Source of the DNA: an uncultured Clostridia bacterium | GTDB lineage: Bacteria; Bacillota; Clostridia; Christensenellales; CAG-917 | Length of the DNA: 28,942 nt | Assembly: GCA_947174215.1 (NCBI GenBank) | Contig: CAMWIB010000002.1 | Span: 1-28,942 of the forward strand | Direction of reading: 5' to 3' | Part shown: piece after piece, positions 16,425 to 22,703 of the stretch | Numbering within the stretch: the first letter of the stretch is position 1 | How the letters are laid out: each line of letters opens with the position of its first letter | The notes under the pieces: generated by a model | Database searches by the model: none | What the model saw: the letters and a program-made list of their open reading frames with translations, nothing else | Told to the model about the DNA's origin: nothing | Made by a program: the position numbers and the translations under genes

Positions 16425-18050
16425 TTATTTTACGATATAAACCTTGCTTTGGTGTTTTTCAAGTGTTACAGTCATTTTGCCGCTCGTAGAGAGGCTTTCG
16501 CCGCTCCACTGTTCGCCCAAGGAGTAGTTAGACTTCTTGCTCATAGCAACGTACTTATCATCGCAAAGCTTATTTATATTGTAGCTAATCTTTGCGGAAT
16601 GCGATGACTTGTTGAAGAAGCATATCGCGGTGCTTCCGTCCGCAAGCGGTTTTGCAAGCACGTCTACGGTTCCGCGCTTTACGCGCTTTGCCTGTTTGCA
16701 GAGGGAGTCCTGATTTATTGCAATCAGGCTCTTATTGGTGACGATTGACTTCACTTGCTCGCTCATCTTGCGCAGGTCGTTGCCGAGCATAAGCGGGGAG
16801 TTCATCATACACCAGAGCGAGAAGTGTGATACGTTCTGATTGTAGGAAAGCTTGCCGTTGCCGACTTCAAGCATATCGGGGTCGTTGAAGTGTGACGCGC
16901 TCGAATACTTGTAGCGCTTCACGGTTTGGTTGTAGATAATCTTTATCCAGAACCACCACGGGCGTATATCGGGAGTAGTGCGCCACAGGTTGCCCGCTTT
17001 TGCGCCCCAGTTGTACGGCTTGCCCATACCCCATTCGCAAATAGAATAGGTGATAGGTCTAAGCGGAGTTCCGTTCTCCCTTGCCACGCGCGCCGCACCC
17101 TCTTTGAGAGCGATACCCATACGGCGGTACTGATACATTTCGCTGTCCGCCTTGCAGGTTATCGGATTGTACAGCTTGACGGTATTCTTGCCCGCCTTCA
17201 AGCGGACAACAGTCTGGAAGCGCGCAGTCGTATTGTGCTTTTTCTGAGAGGGGAAGTTCAGCTCATATTCCTCGCTGTCGTTCACCTTGATTATGAGATA
17301 CTTTTCGTATCTGCCTTTCTTTTTGATGTTGACGGACAAAACATATTCGCCGTCCTCACTCACCTCGATATTGTTGTATACGATACTGCCGAGGTTGCTG
17401 TCAAGACCGGATACGAAGCAACCGCACGGAAGCTTGCGGTCTGTCATCTTGCGGGCGAGTCCTTGAAGAACGGCGTTGTGTACGGAGTATTCCGTTGCCT
17501 TCCCGTCGAATTTGGATATGCTTATGCTGTACACAAGCGGTGCATAGCGGGATATAGGATAGTTGTGGCAGAAGTCGTATTTGAAATATTCGATTCCCCA
17601 CTTAGCAAGCGTATATGCGTCCGCGCGTTCGCGGCCTAAGCTTGCAGGAAGGTCCTCGCAGGTCAGAGTTCCGTTCGACGTGTATGCGCCAAGCTTTAAG
17701 CCGAGCTTGTTCACCTCGCCGACGAGATAGGGTATTCCGTGAGGGAACGTTTCCAAATCGCCTTGCAAATCGCCGTTCTCGTCGCGCTCGGATGACTGCC
17801 AGTTGTCGTCGAGATTCAGATGAGTATAGCCCGCGTCAATCAAGCCTTTATCCTTCATCGTGTGCGCCATTTCGAGTATGAGGTTCTCGTTTATACGATT
17901 GCGGAAGGTGTTCCAAGTTGACCAGCCCATAGGCGGAGTCTTAGATACGCCGCTGTCATAATCCTCAAATTTGGGCGCAACGCTCGTAGGCTTATTCTTT
18001 ATAAACAGCCTGCGAAGATAGCAGATAGGACACATATCGTTTCTTTTCAT
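16425..18050 (-). CDS. Alpha-galactosidase, glycoside hydrolase family 27
   Basis: The TIM barrel begins with TPPMGWSTWNTF (residues 38-49) and LNLDDNWQ. The nucleophile is D159 in YFKYDFC; the acid/base is D392 in HFNDPDMLEVG. Between them, residues about 215-310 form an extra beta-rich domain (NNIEVSEDGEYVLSV ... RFQTVVRLKAGKNTVKLYN) that looks like a carbohydrate-binding beta-sandwich inserted into the barrel. A C-terminal beta domain follows. No signal peptide is present, so the enzyme is cytoplasmic and likely splits imported alpha-galactosides. AAGGTG precedes ATG 18050. The N-terminal 30 residues, with two CxxC-like cysteines, are not typical of the family. Promoter at 18087-18115. Confidence 0.93.
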   Translation of the reverse strand: MKRNDMCPICYLRRLFIKNKPTSVAPKFEDYDSGVSKTPPMGWSTWNTFRNRINENLILEMAHTMKDKGLIDAGYTHLNLDDNWQSSERDENGDLQGDLETFPHGIPYLVGEVNKLGLKLGAYTSNGTLTCEDLPASLGRERADAYTLAKWGIEYFKYDFCHNYPISRYAPLVYSISISKFDGKATEYSVHNAVLQGLARKMTDRKLPCGCFVSGLDSNLGSIVYNNIEVSEDGEYVLSVNIKKKGRYEKYLIIKVNDSEEYELNFPSQKKHNTTARFQTVVRLKAGKNTVKLYNPITCKADSEMYQYRRMGIALKEGAARVARENGTPLRPITYSICEWGMGKPYNWGAKAGNLWRTTPDIRPWWFWIKIIYNQTVKRYKYSSASHFNDPDMLEVGNGKLSYNQNVSHFSLWCMMNSPLMLGNDLRKMSEQVKSIVTNKSLIAINQDSLCKQAKRVKRGTVDVLAKPLADGSTAICFFNKSSHSAKISYNINKLCDDKYVAMSKKSNYSLGEQWSGESLSTSGKMTVTLEKHQSKVYIVK

Positions 18051-18086
18051 AATTCACCTTATCATAAAATTGTTGAAATCACCAAA

Positions 18087-18115
18087 AGCATACCACCCAG
18101 CGGCAAGAAAGTCAA
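18087..18115 (-). promoter_or_regulatory. Promoter of the alpha-galactosidase gene
   Basis: On the minus strand TTGACT (18110-18115) and TATGCT (18087-18092) are 17 bases apart, about 37 bases before the start codon. Confidence 0.7.
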
Positions 18116-18151
18116 TATTGATTTGGCATTGCCTGTTTGTCATTGGACAAT

Positions 18152-18203
18152 AAAAAAATATGCGACCAAAACACAATTATAATAGTATTCTGAGTCGCAT
18201 ATT
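18152..18203 (-). terminator. Terminator-like hairpin after the 118-aa gene
   Basis: Ten-bp arms AATATGCGAC and GTCGCATATT (18194-18203 and 18157-18166 on the plus strand) enclose a 27-base loop and on the minus strand run into TTTTTATTG. The long loop is unusual for a terminator. Confidence 0.55.
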
Positions 18204-18226
18204 ATTTGACGTTAGTTTAACTTTTT

Positions 18227-18583
18227 TCAACACATTACCATATCAAAGCAGTCTGCAAATTTTGTATGGCGCACGCCCCTGTTGTAAGCGCGCCTATGCT
18301 CCATAATTTTTGCAGTGGCATTGTTTTTGGGATATACCGTAACAAGCGTTGAATCACAGAAGATACAAATTCTGTCTTGATACAGTACTTTTTCAAGAGT
18401 GCCATCTTGCGTTGGATTGAGCTTTAATTCCTGCAAAGCTTTCCTTTCAATACCTGCGCACTCGTTTTCGCGTTTACCCATATTATAGGCGTTGTTTGCC
18501 CATATTTCTCTGCGCTGTTTGCTTTTGATTCCCAATCTTTGTTTTATTCTTAAATCTGCGTGTGCCGTTATAGTTACTGACAT
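18227..18583 (-). CDS. Uncharacterised 118-aa protein, candidate Cas13d-associated gene
   Basis: I do not recognise this family with certainty. The N-terminus (TITAHADLRIKQRLGIK) and the later strand pair VLYQDRICIFCDSTLVTVYP resemble small phage and mobile-element proteins with a DUF4258/RelE-like alpha-then-beta layout, a weak suggestion only. The C-terminus contains HRRAYNRGVRH. AAGGAG lies nine bases before ATG 18583, so it is a real gene. Its promoter region carries the palindrome GGACANNTATGTCC 81 bases upstream of the start; the same palindrome lies 76 bases upstream of cas13d, and nowhere else that I saw. This suggests a shared regulator and a role linked to the Cas13d locus. It is the last gene of the minus-strand run that begins with cas13d. 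Confidence 0.75.
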   Translation of the reverse strand: MSVTITAHADLRIKQRLGIKSKQRREIWANNAYNMGKRENECAGIERKALQELKLNPTQDGTLEKVLYQDRICIFCDSTLVTVYPKNNATAKIMEHRRAYNRGVRHTKFADCFDMVMC

Positions 18584-18616
18584 AAGTTCGTTCTCCTTAA
18601 AGTTATTTTGTACTTT

Positions 18617-18678
18617 GAGTTTAACCTAATACTTTTAGAAATACAATATTTTGAAGGGCATAGCGGACATACGTGTCC
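18617..18678 (-). promoter_or_regulatory. Regulatory region of the 118-aa gene with palindromic operator
   Basis: The palindrome GGACA-N4-TGTCC lies at 18665-18678. Read toward the gene it is GGACACGTATGTCC. Eighteen bases later comes TTGTAT, then 17 bases to TAAACT, a poor promoter that would fit dependence on an activator bound at the palindrome. Compare the matching site at 22498-22511. Confidence 0.6.
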
Positions 18679-18736
18679 TTAATATGCGTTGTTCAAATAT
18701 TCACGATAATCAGTTGCAATAATAACTTATAATCAA

Positions 18737-18759
18737 AACACGCGATTAGCTCGCGTGTT
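18737..18759 (-). terminator. Terminator overlapping the end of the small HTH gene
   Basis: On the minus strand AACACGCGA and TCGCGTGTT pair (9 bp) around loop GCTAA and run into TTTT. The stop codon of the HTH gene is in the loop, so the hairpin encodes its last residues. Confidence 0.8.
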
Positions 18760-18937
18760 CATTGCATAAGTGACAAAGCCTAACGTAGTTGGTCAGTGAT
18801 GGCAGGCATGAGCCTGTGTACCACCTGTTTAGCGTTTTTGCACTTACGTTTAGTTCTCCTGCAATAAACGCCGTTGATTTGTTGATTTTTGCAATCAACC
18901 TTCTAACTTCTCTTGCAACAAACAGTTTGTCTTCCAT
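18746..18937 (-). CDS. Small helix-turn-helix DNA-binding protein (63 aa)
   Basis: The 63 residues form a single compact HTH: helix FVAREVRRLIAKIN, then STAFIAGELNVSAKTLNRWYTG, the helix-turn-recognition part, then LPSLTNYVRLCHLC. This is the layout of Cro/XRE-like repressors reduced to the binding domain. GGAGG lies nine bases before ATG 18937. It sits directly downstream of the CRISPR array on the same strand, with its own promoter at 19029-19057 overlaid by dyads, so autoregulation is likely. It is a candidate regulator of the locus in place of the WYL protein often found with Cas13d. Confidence 0.75.
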   Translation of the reverse strand: MEDKLFVAREVRRLIAKINKSTAFIAGELNVSAKTLNRWYTGSCLPSLTNYVRLCHLCNEHAS

Positions 18938-18993
18938 AATTGGAACCTCCGAATTTTGATTATATCAATCTCAAAGCGGAGGCTTTGTCACTT
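18768..18993. repeat. 14-bp perfect inverted repeat bracketing the HTH gene
   Basis: AAGTGACAAAGCCT at 18768-18781 is the exact reverse complement of 18980-18993. One copy is in the 3' end of the HTH reading frame, the other in its 5' leader, 198 bases apart. It could fold the mRNA ends together or mark an invertible segment. Confidence 0.6.
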
Positions 18994-19009
18994 TACAATC
19001 ATTCAAATC

Positions 19010-19057
19010 TGCCATTGGCATCAAACATATTATACCGCAGAGCTTTAATGCGGTCAA
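19010..19057 (-). promoter_or_regulatory. Promoter and operators of the HTH gene
   Basis: On the minus strand TTGACC (19052-19057) and TATAAT (19029-19034) are 17 bases apart. A 21-bp dyad, ACCGCA-N9-TGCGGT (19034-19054), exactly covers the spacer between the two boxes, where a bound protein would block polymerase. A second dyad TGCCA-T-TGGCA (19010-19020) lies at the predicted transcription start. Confidence 0.75.
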
Positions 19058-19129
19058 GACGAAAATTTCACGCCACACTTGTTAAATGGCAGAGTGCCGT
19101 GGGAGTAATTTATTATGACAACAAAAAAT

Positions 19130-19574
19130 GTTTTAGAACCGTGTAAGTAACACGGATGCAGTATTGATATTTCGCTCCAATAAGAGCTCGAAACAAGGGC
19201 TCCTCACAGTTTTAGAGCCGTGTCAAATGACACGGATACTGTACCTTCAAGAGTATCTGAAAGGAGAGTGAGTAGTTATAGAACCGTGTTAAATAACACG
19301 GATACTGTACAATCAATTAGTCGAAGCTATTAAAGATGCTGTTATAGAACCGCATTAAATAACACGGATACTGTACGTAGTCTTGAAAGTAAAGCAAGAA
19401 CTATTGGTTATAGAACCGCATTAAACAACACGGATACTGTACTCGTCCATTTTATAACGATGGCTGTTTATAGTTATAGAACCGCATTAAACAACACGGA
19501 TACTGTACTACGTACTATCGTAATGATGAGTGCACTGAGTTATAGAACCGCATTAAACAACACGGATACTGTAC
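19130..19574 (-). CRISPR. Type VI-D CRISPR array: 7 repeats, 6 spacers
   Basis: Repeats (36 bases, the last 35) lie at 19539-19574, 19473-19508, 19407-19442, 19341-19376, 19275-19310, 19209-19244 and 19130-19164. Spacers are 30 bases, except the last (19165-19208), which is 44. Read on the minus strand each repeat has a hairpin of seven-base arms around a four-base loop and ends in TCTATAAC, or in the last two repeats TCTAAAAC, the usual Cas13d repeat ending. The stem is CCGTGTT/AATGCGG with two G-U pairs in the four repeats nearest cas13d, CCGTGTT/AACACGG in the fifth, CCGTGTC/GACACGG in the sixth and six bp in the degenerate last. The last repeat plus the following TTTTTT may end transcription. 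Array and cas13d are on the same strand. Confidence 0.97.
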
Positions 19575-19604
19575 CTCAAATTTTAGAATATGAGAGCATG
19601 TTTG

Positions 19605-22421
19605 TCAAGATTTTGCCTGTGGCTTTTTGGTGTCGAGGTTAAACAACGCCTCTATGGACAGGTTTTTGTATCTTGGCAGGTTGTATGCAAACGGCAGACA
19701 CAAAAGCTTCATCAAATCCTGATTGTAGGATTTATATTGTTCGAGCTTAGCCTTATAATTGTCCAACAGATGTTTGTTGTCTTCGTCTATGAGCATGCGT
19801 TGCAGAATATAGCAATATGCACCGTAATAGGATTCTGCGTGCTTCATATCGCCTATATATTTGTCAAAGCAGCTCATCATATTTATGTGTGCAACCTTGT
19901 TGCGGAATGCTTTAAGCGGGCTTATATAGCCGTTGTTGCCCATAGTCCACAATTTTATGCCCTCGTTGTCGAGAAGAGGTTCGTCTTTTTGCTGTATTAC
20001 ATCAATTTCATTGCTGTCGAAGAAGCAGAGTAGATGCTTTGCAATACATGCATAGTCATGCTTTTTGAAATGGCGTTGACTCTTGCACATCGCAGATAGT
20101 GCTTTCAATTTGACCTTTCTTTGCTCATCTGGTAAGTTGGCAATCGTCTTGGTTTCGGCAATAAACTTCTTGAAGACGACGGTATCGTTTTCAACAAAGT
20201 GGCGCGTGATTGCAAGCAGATTTAGACTGTCGTTTTTGCCGAACGTTATGTTTTTGCCAAACGTTATGTTGTTTTCCATAAGTTCACGGTCGCGTTCAAA
20301 GCAGGAAAACGCTATTGCAAATCGTGCGTTCACCTTTACTAAATTTTTTGTCACAAGATATATGACTGTCAGATACAATCCTACCAAGGCTTTTGCCTCT
20401 TCACTTTCTGCAATATCCTTTGACGAATAGTGCATCATCTTTTCTATTAAAGCCTTTTTTGCGTCGATAGGCTTCATATCCAAATCTTTGCCGAATATTG
20501 TTTTGTAGTAGCGCTCGATTTGAGAATCTGGCAGTTCTTTCAGTGCAAGCTCTACAAGCACTTTGTTCTGAATAATCGCTCTTCCTTTTTGCGGGTCGGT
20601 GTATTTGATTACGTAGAAGAACCTGCGCGATTTCAACACGTTGTTTAATACGAATTTATATTCCGCTGTTTTAGGTTTATATGCGTTGTCTTTAAGCCCA
20701 AGCAAACAAAATGCGGCATTTATTAAAGAATCGTTAGGTTTATTGTCCGTCTTCATGCGTGCGAAGTTTTTGACAGTGCGCATATCTTTTGCACGTGTGC
20801 GACTTGTCTTAAACATATCGTAATCAGTGGCAAAAAACTTGTCCTTGTTCTTCTTGGGGCAGACAATATCAAACAAGTCGGCAATATTGTCAAATTTGCT
20901 CATCATAGAGCAAAGCAATTCGTTTATCTCTTTGCCATCCAAAAATTTTGTCATCAAGAACAGTAGTTTGCTGAACGGATATATCGGATGTTTTTCTTGG
21001 AGATTCTGAAATGATTTCTTTAATGATGATTGAATATTGTTTTTATCTATTTCGTCGATGAGCGTTTTGAATTCATTTTCAGCTTCTTTCTCGATGGCTT
21101 CAATACTTAAATTCAGGAGCTTCTTACAGCCATTGTAAATGTCTTTGGAATAATCTAAATAAACCGAGTCTTTTTCGGCTGTATTTTTAGAGCGCAAGGC
21201 GGTTATCATCTCAGTTACAATAGTTTTATTGTCGTCTACGGTTAGATAGTGCAGTAAAACGAAATCCAAAATCTTATATAATTTGTTTCTGCAAGTGTTG
21301 TACTTGTCATCGCGCAAGTAGCTTAATTGACTGTCTATGATAATTTCGCGTATCTGTTTCAGGTTTACACCAATGTTGTTTTGCTCTTTCAACAGAGCAA
21401 AATTGAAATACTCTTGACTCAATTCTTCAACAGTCAGTTTGCCCGCATATATTTGTTTTAATAGATATAGGTTGTTTGCAGAGTTGGTCACAAACGAGTT
21501 TTTTAATGTTTCTATAAAATTATTATAAATACCGTCCAGCCTGTCTTGAAGATTTGGAGGCATCAGAAGGTTTTTTGTGCGATAGAGCATCGCGTCTGAT
21601 GACGCAATTTCATTGTCGCTTATTCTTGCCGTCGGGTGCATACACGCTTGACGAATGTACGACAACAAGCACAATACTTCATAGTTGTGCTTCGATACCT
21701 CATCGCGTTTTTTTGTTTTTTCAAACGCTCCGCCAAAATAGTCGCAATAGCTGTTAAGACCTTTGAAAAGAGCTTTTATAGAATTTTGAATTTTTGGTTC
21801 CTGTTCGTCAAAAGTTTTGTAAAAGGGCAGTGTACCTATAATATCATTATTTGCGTTGCCGCTTTCGTCCTCATCAATATTGAACTTCGCCAAATGGTAA
21901 AACATGTAGGAGATGTTGTTTATGTACAGTGCAAGTATCTTTTTTATATCCGCTATGTTATATCCTATCTGTACGTGCGCGTTGTCGTTTTCAAATTCCA
22001 TACCAAAGTATTTCTTTTCCAGCGCGCTTTTTACACCAATATAATCTTGACCTACAACATATTTTGCGGGATTGCCAAATGCGGCGACAATGTCATCGTC
22101 CTCTTCCCGATGTAAACGGCTTGTTGGATTTGCGTATTTTACTTCTCCAATATCGTTATGAATTTGATGGTTTTTGCTTTTTATAGCAATATGTTTTTCG
22201 TCTACGTCTACGCTTTCAAAGAGATGGAGATTTGTATCAATTGTTTTTCCGTCCAAATGCGTAATTTTTTCTGTGTTTGGTGCAGTATTTTTGTTGGAAG
22301 AGTTTTGTGACGATTTGCCGTCAGCAAATGACGATATGACAATTTTATCGTCAAATACAAGCGTTGATTTCAATCCAATGCGTTTTGCTTTTGTTTTTGG
22401 GTTTTTAAGATTTTTAGCCAT
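19605..22421 (-). CDS. cas13d: Cas13d, RNA-guided RNase of type VI-D CRISPR
   Basis: The 938-aa length matches Cas13d (about 920-970). The N-terminus IGLKSTLVFDDKIVISSFADG is the family's signature start. Both HEPN RNase motifs are intact: R257-x4-H262 in YIRQACMHPT and R840-x4-H845 in AFRNKVAHIN. Other hallmark stretches are FLDGKEINELL, LYLTVIYLVTKNLVKVNARF and, at the end, LPRYKNLSIEALF. Cas13d processes its own pre-crRNA and, once guided to a matching transcript, cuts that and bystander RNA. The start at 22421 is chosen because AGGAAAT precedes it and the homology begins there; the frame is open 31 codons further upstream. The array begins 30 bases after the stop. No WYL, cas1 or cas2 gene is in the window. 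Confidence 0.98.
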   Translation of the reverse strand: MAKNLKNPKTKAKRIGLKSTLVFDDKIVISSFADGKSSQNSSNKNTAPNTEKITHLDGKTIDTNLHLFESVDVDEKHIAIKSKNHQIHNDIGEVKYANPTSRLHREEDDDIVAAFGNPAKYVVGQDYIGVKSALEKKYFGMEFENDNAHVQIGYNIADIKKILALYINNISYMFYHLAKFNIDEDESGNANNDIIGTLPFYKTFDEQEPKIQNSIKALFKGLNSYCDYFGGAFEKTKKRDEVSKHNYEVLCLLSYIRQACMHPTARISDNEIASSDAMLYRTKNLLMPPNLQDRLDGIYNNFIETLKNSFVTNSANNLYLLKQIYAGKLTVEELSQEYFNFALLKEQNNIGVNLKQIREIIIDSQLSYLRDDKYNTCRNKLYKILDFVLLHYLTVDDNKTIVTEMITALRSKNTAEKDSVYLDYSKDIYNGCKKLLNLSIEAIEKEAENEFKTLIDEIDKNNIQSSLKKSFQNLQEKHPIYPFSKLLFLMTKFLDGKEINELLCSMMSKFDNIADLFDIVCPKKNKDKFFATDYDMFKTSRTRAKDMRTVKNFARMKTDNKPNDSLINAAFCLLGLKDNAYKPKTAEYKFVLNNVLKSRRFFYVIKYTDPQKGRAIIQNKVLVELALKELPDSQIERYYKTIFGKDLDMKPIDAKKALIEKMMHYSSKDIAESEEAKALVGLYLTVIYLVTKNLVKVNARFAIAFSCFERDRELMENNITFGKNITFGKNDSLNLLAITRHFVENDTVVFKKFIAETKTIANLPDEQRKVKLKALSAMCKSQRHFKKHDYACIAKHLLCFFDSNEIDVIQQKDEPLLDNEGIKLWTMGNNGYISPLKAFRNKVAHINMMSCFDKYIGDMKHAESYYGAYCYILQRMLIDEDNKHLLDNYKAKLEQYKSYNQDLMKLLCLPFAYNLPRYKNLSIEALFNLDTKKPQAKS

Positions 22422-22477
22422 ATTTCCTCGTAAATGTGTTCTTTTATTTATTTTCACATACGTTGAGTTTTTTTGCA

Positions 22478-22511
22478 ATATCTTATTAAGCAATAAAGGA
22501 CATAGTTGTCC
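22478..22511 (-). promoter_or_regulatory. Palindromic operator upstream of cas13d
   Basis: The palindrome GGACA-N4-TGTCC at 22498-22511 reads GGACAACTATGTCC toward cas13d. Nineteen bases later is ATATTGCAA with a -35-like TTGCAA, but no good -10 box 17-18 bases on (TGAAAA or GAAAAT). The arrangement equals that before the 118-aa gene (palindrome, 18 bases, TTGTAT). Confidence 0.65.
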
Positions 22512-22552
22512 CATTTTTATGTTCTATTGCTCAGTTTTTGTATAGTAACATT

Positions 22553-22615
22553 CGTTGGGGGAATTTCTGGGAATTTTGTATTAGTGCCGCTGTTTTGCCC
22601 CGAATTCCCCAAACG
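22553..22615. repeat. Imperfect inverted repeat between cas13d and the serine recombinase
   Basis: CGTTGGGGGAATT (22553-22565) faces AATTCCCCAAACG (22603-22615) with one mismatch. It could be a recombinase binding or attachment site at the edge of the mobile element. The rest of 22512-22703 shows no gene; a small AGCCAT/ATGGCT hairpin lies at 22688-22704. Confidence 0.4.
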
Positions 22616-22703
22616 CTCCAATGTATTATGGGGATATCTTTACACGCCGCGTTTTACTGAACGTTCAGGGGTTTAGGCGGATTGGAAAGCCATCTAAAAT
22701 GGC

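Noticed and set aside
19065..19110. Possible eighth, highly degenerate CRISPR repeat around GTTAAAT
   Set aside because: Only a short core is shared, the stem is not kept and the spacing does not fit.
19633..19653. Repeat-like TTAAACAAC inside the cas13d 3' end
   Set aside because: Nine bases only, without the repeat stem; it encodes the conserved EALFNL residues, so chance is the simpler explanation.
22422..22514. Upstream extension of Cas13d by 31 residues
   Set aside because: No ribosome binding site; it would cover the palindromic operator, and the family's N-terminus begins at MAKN.
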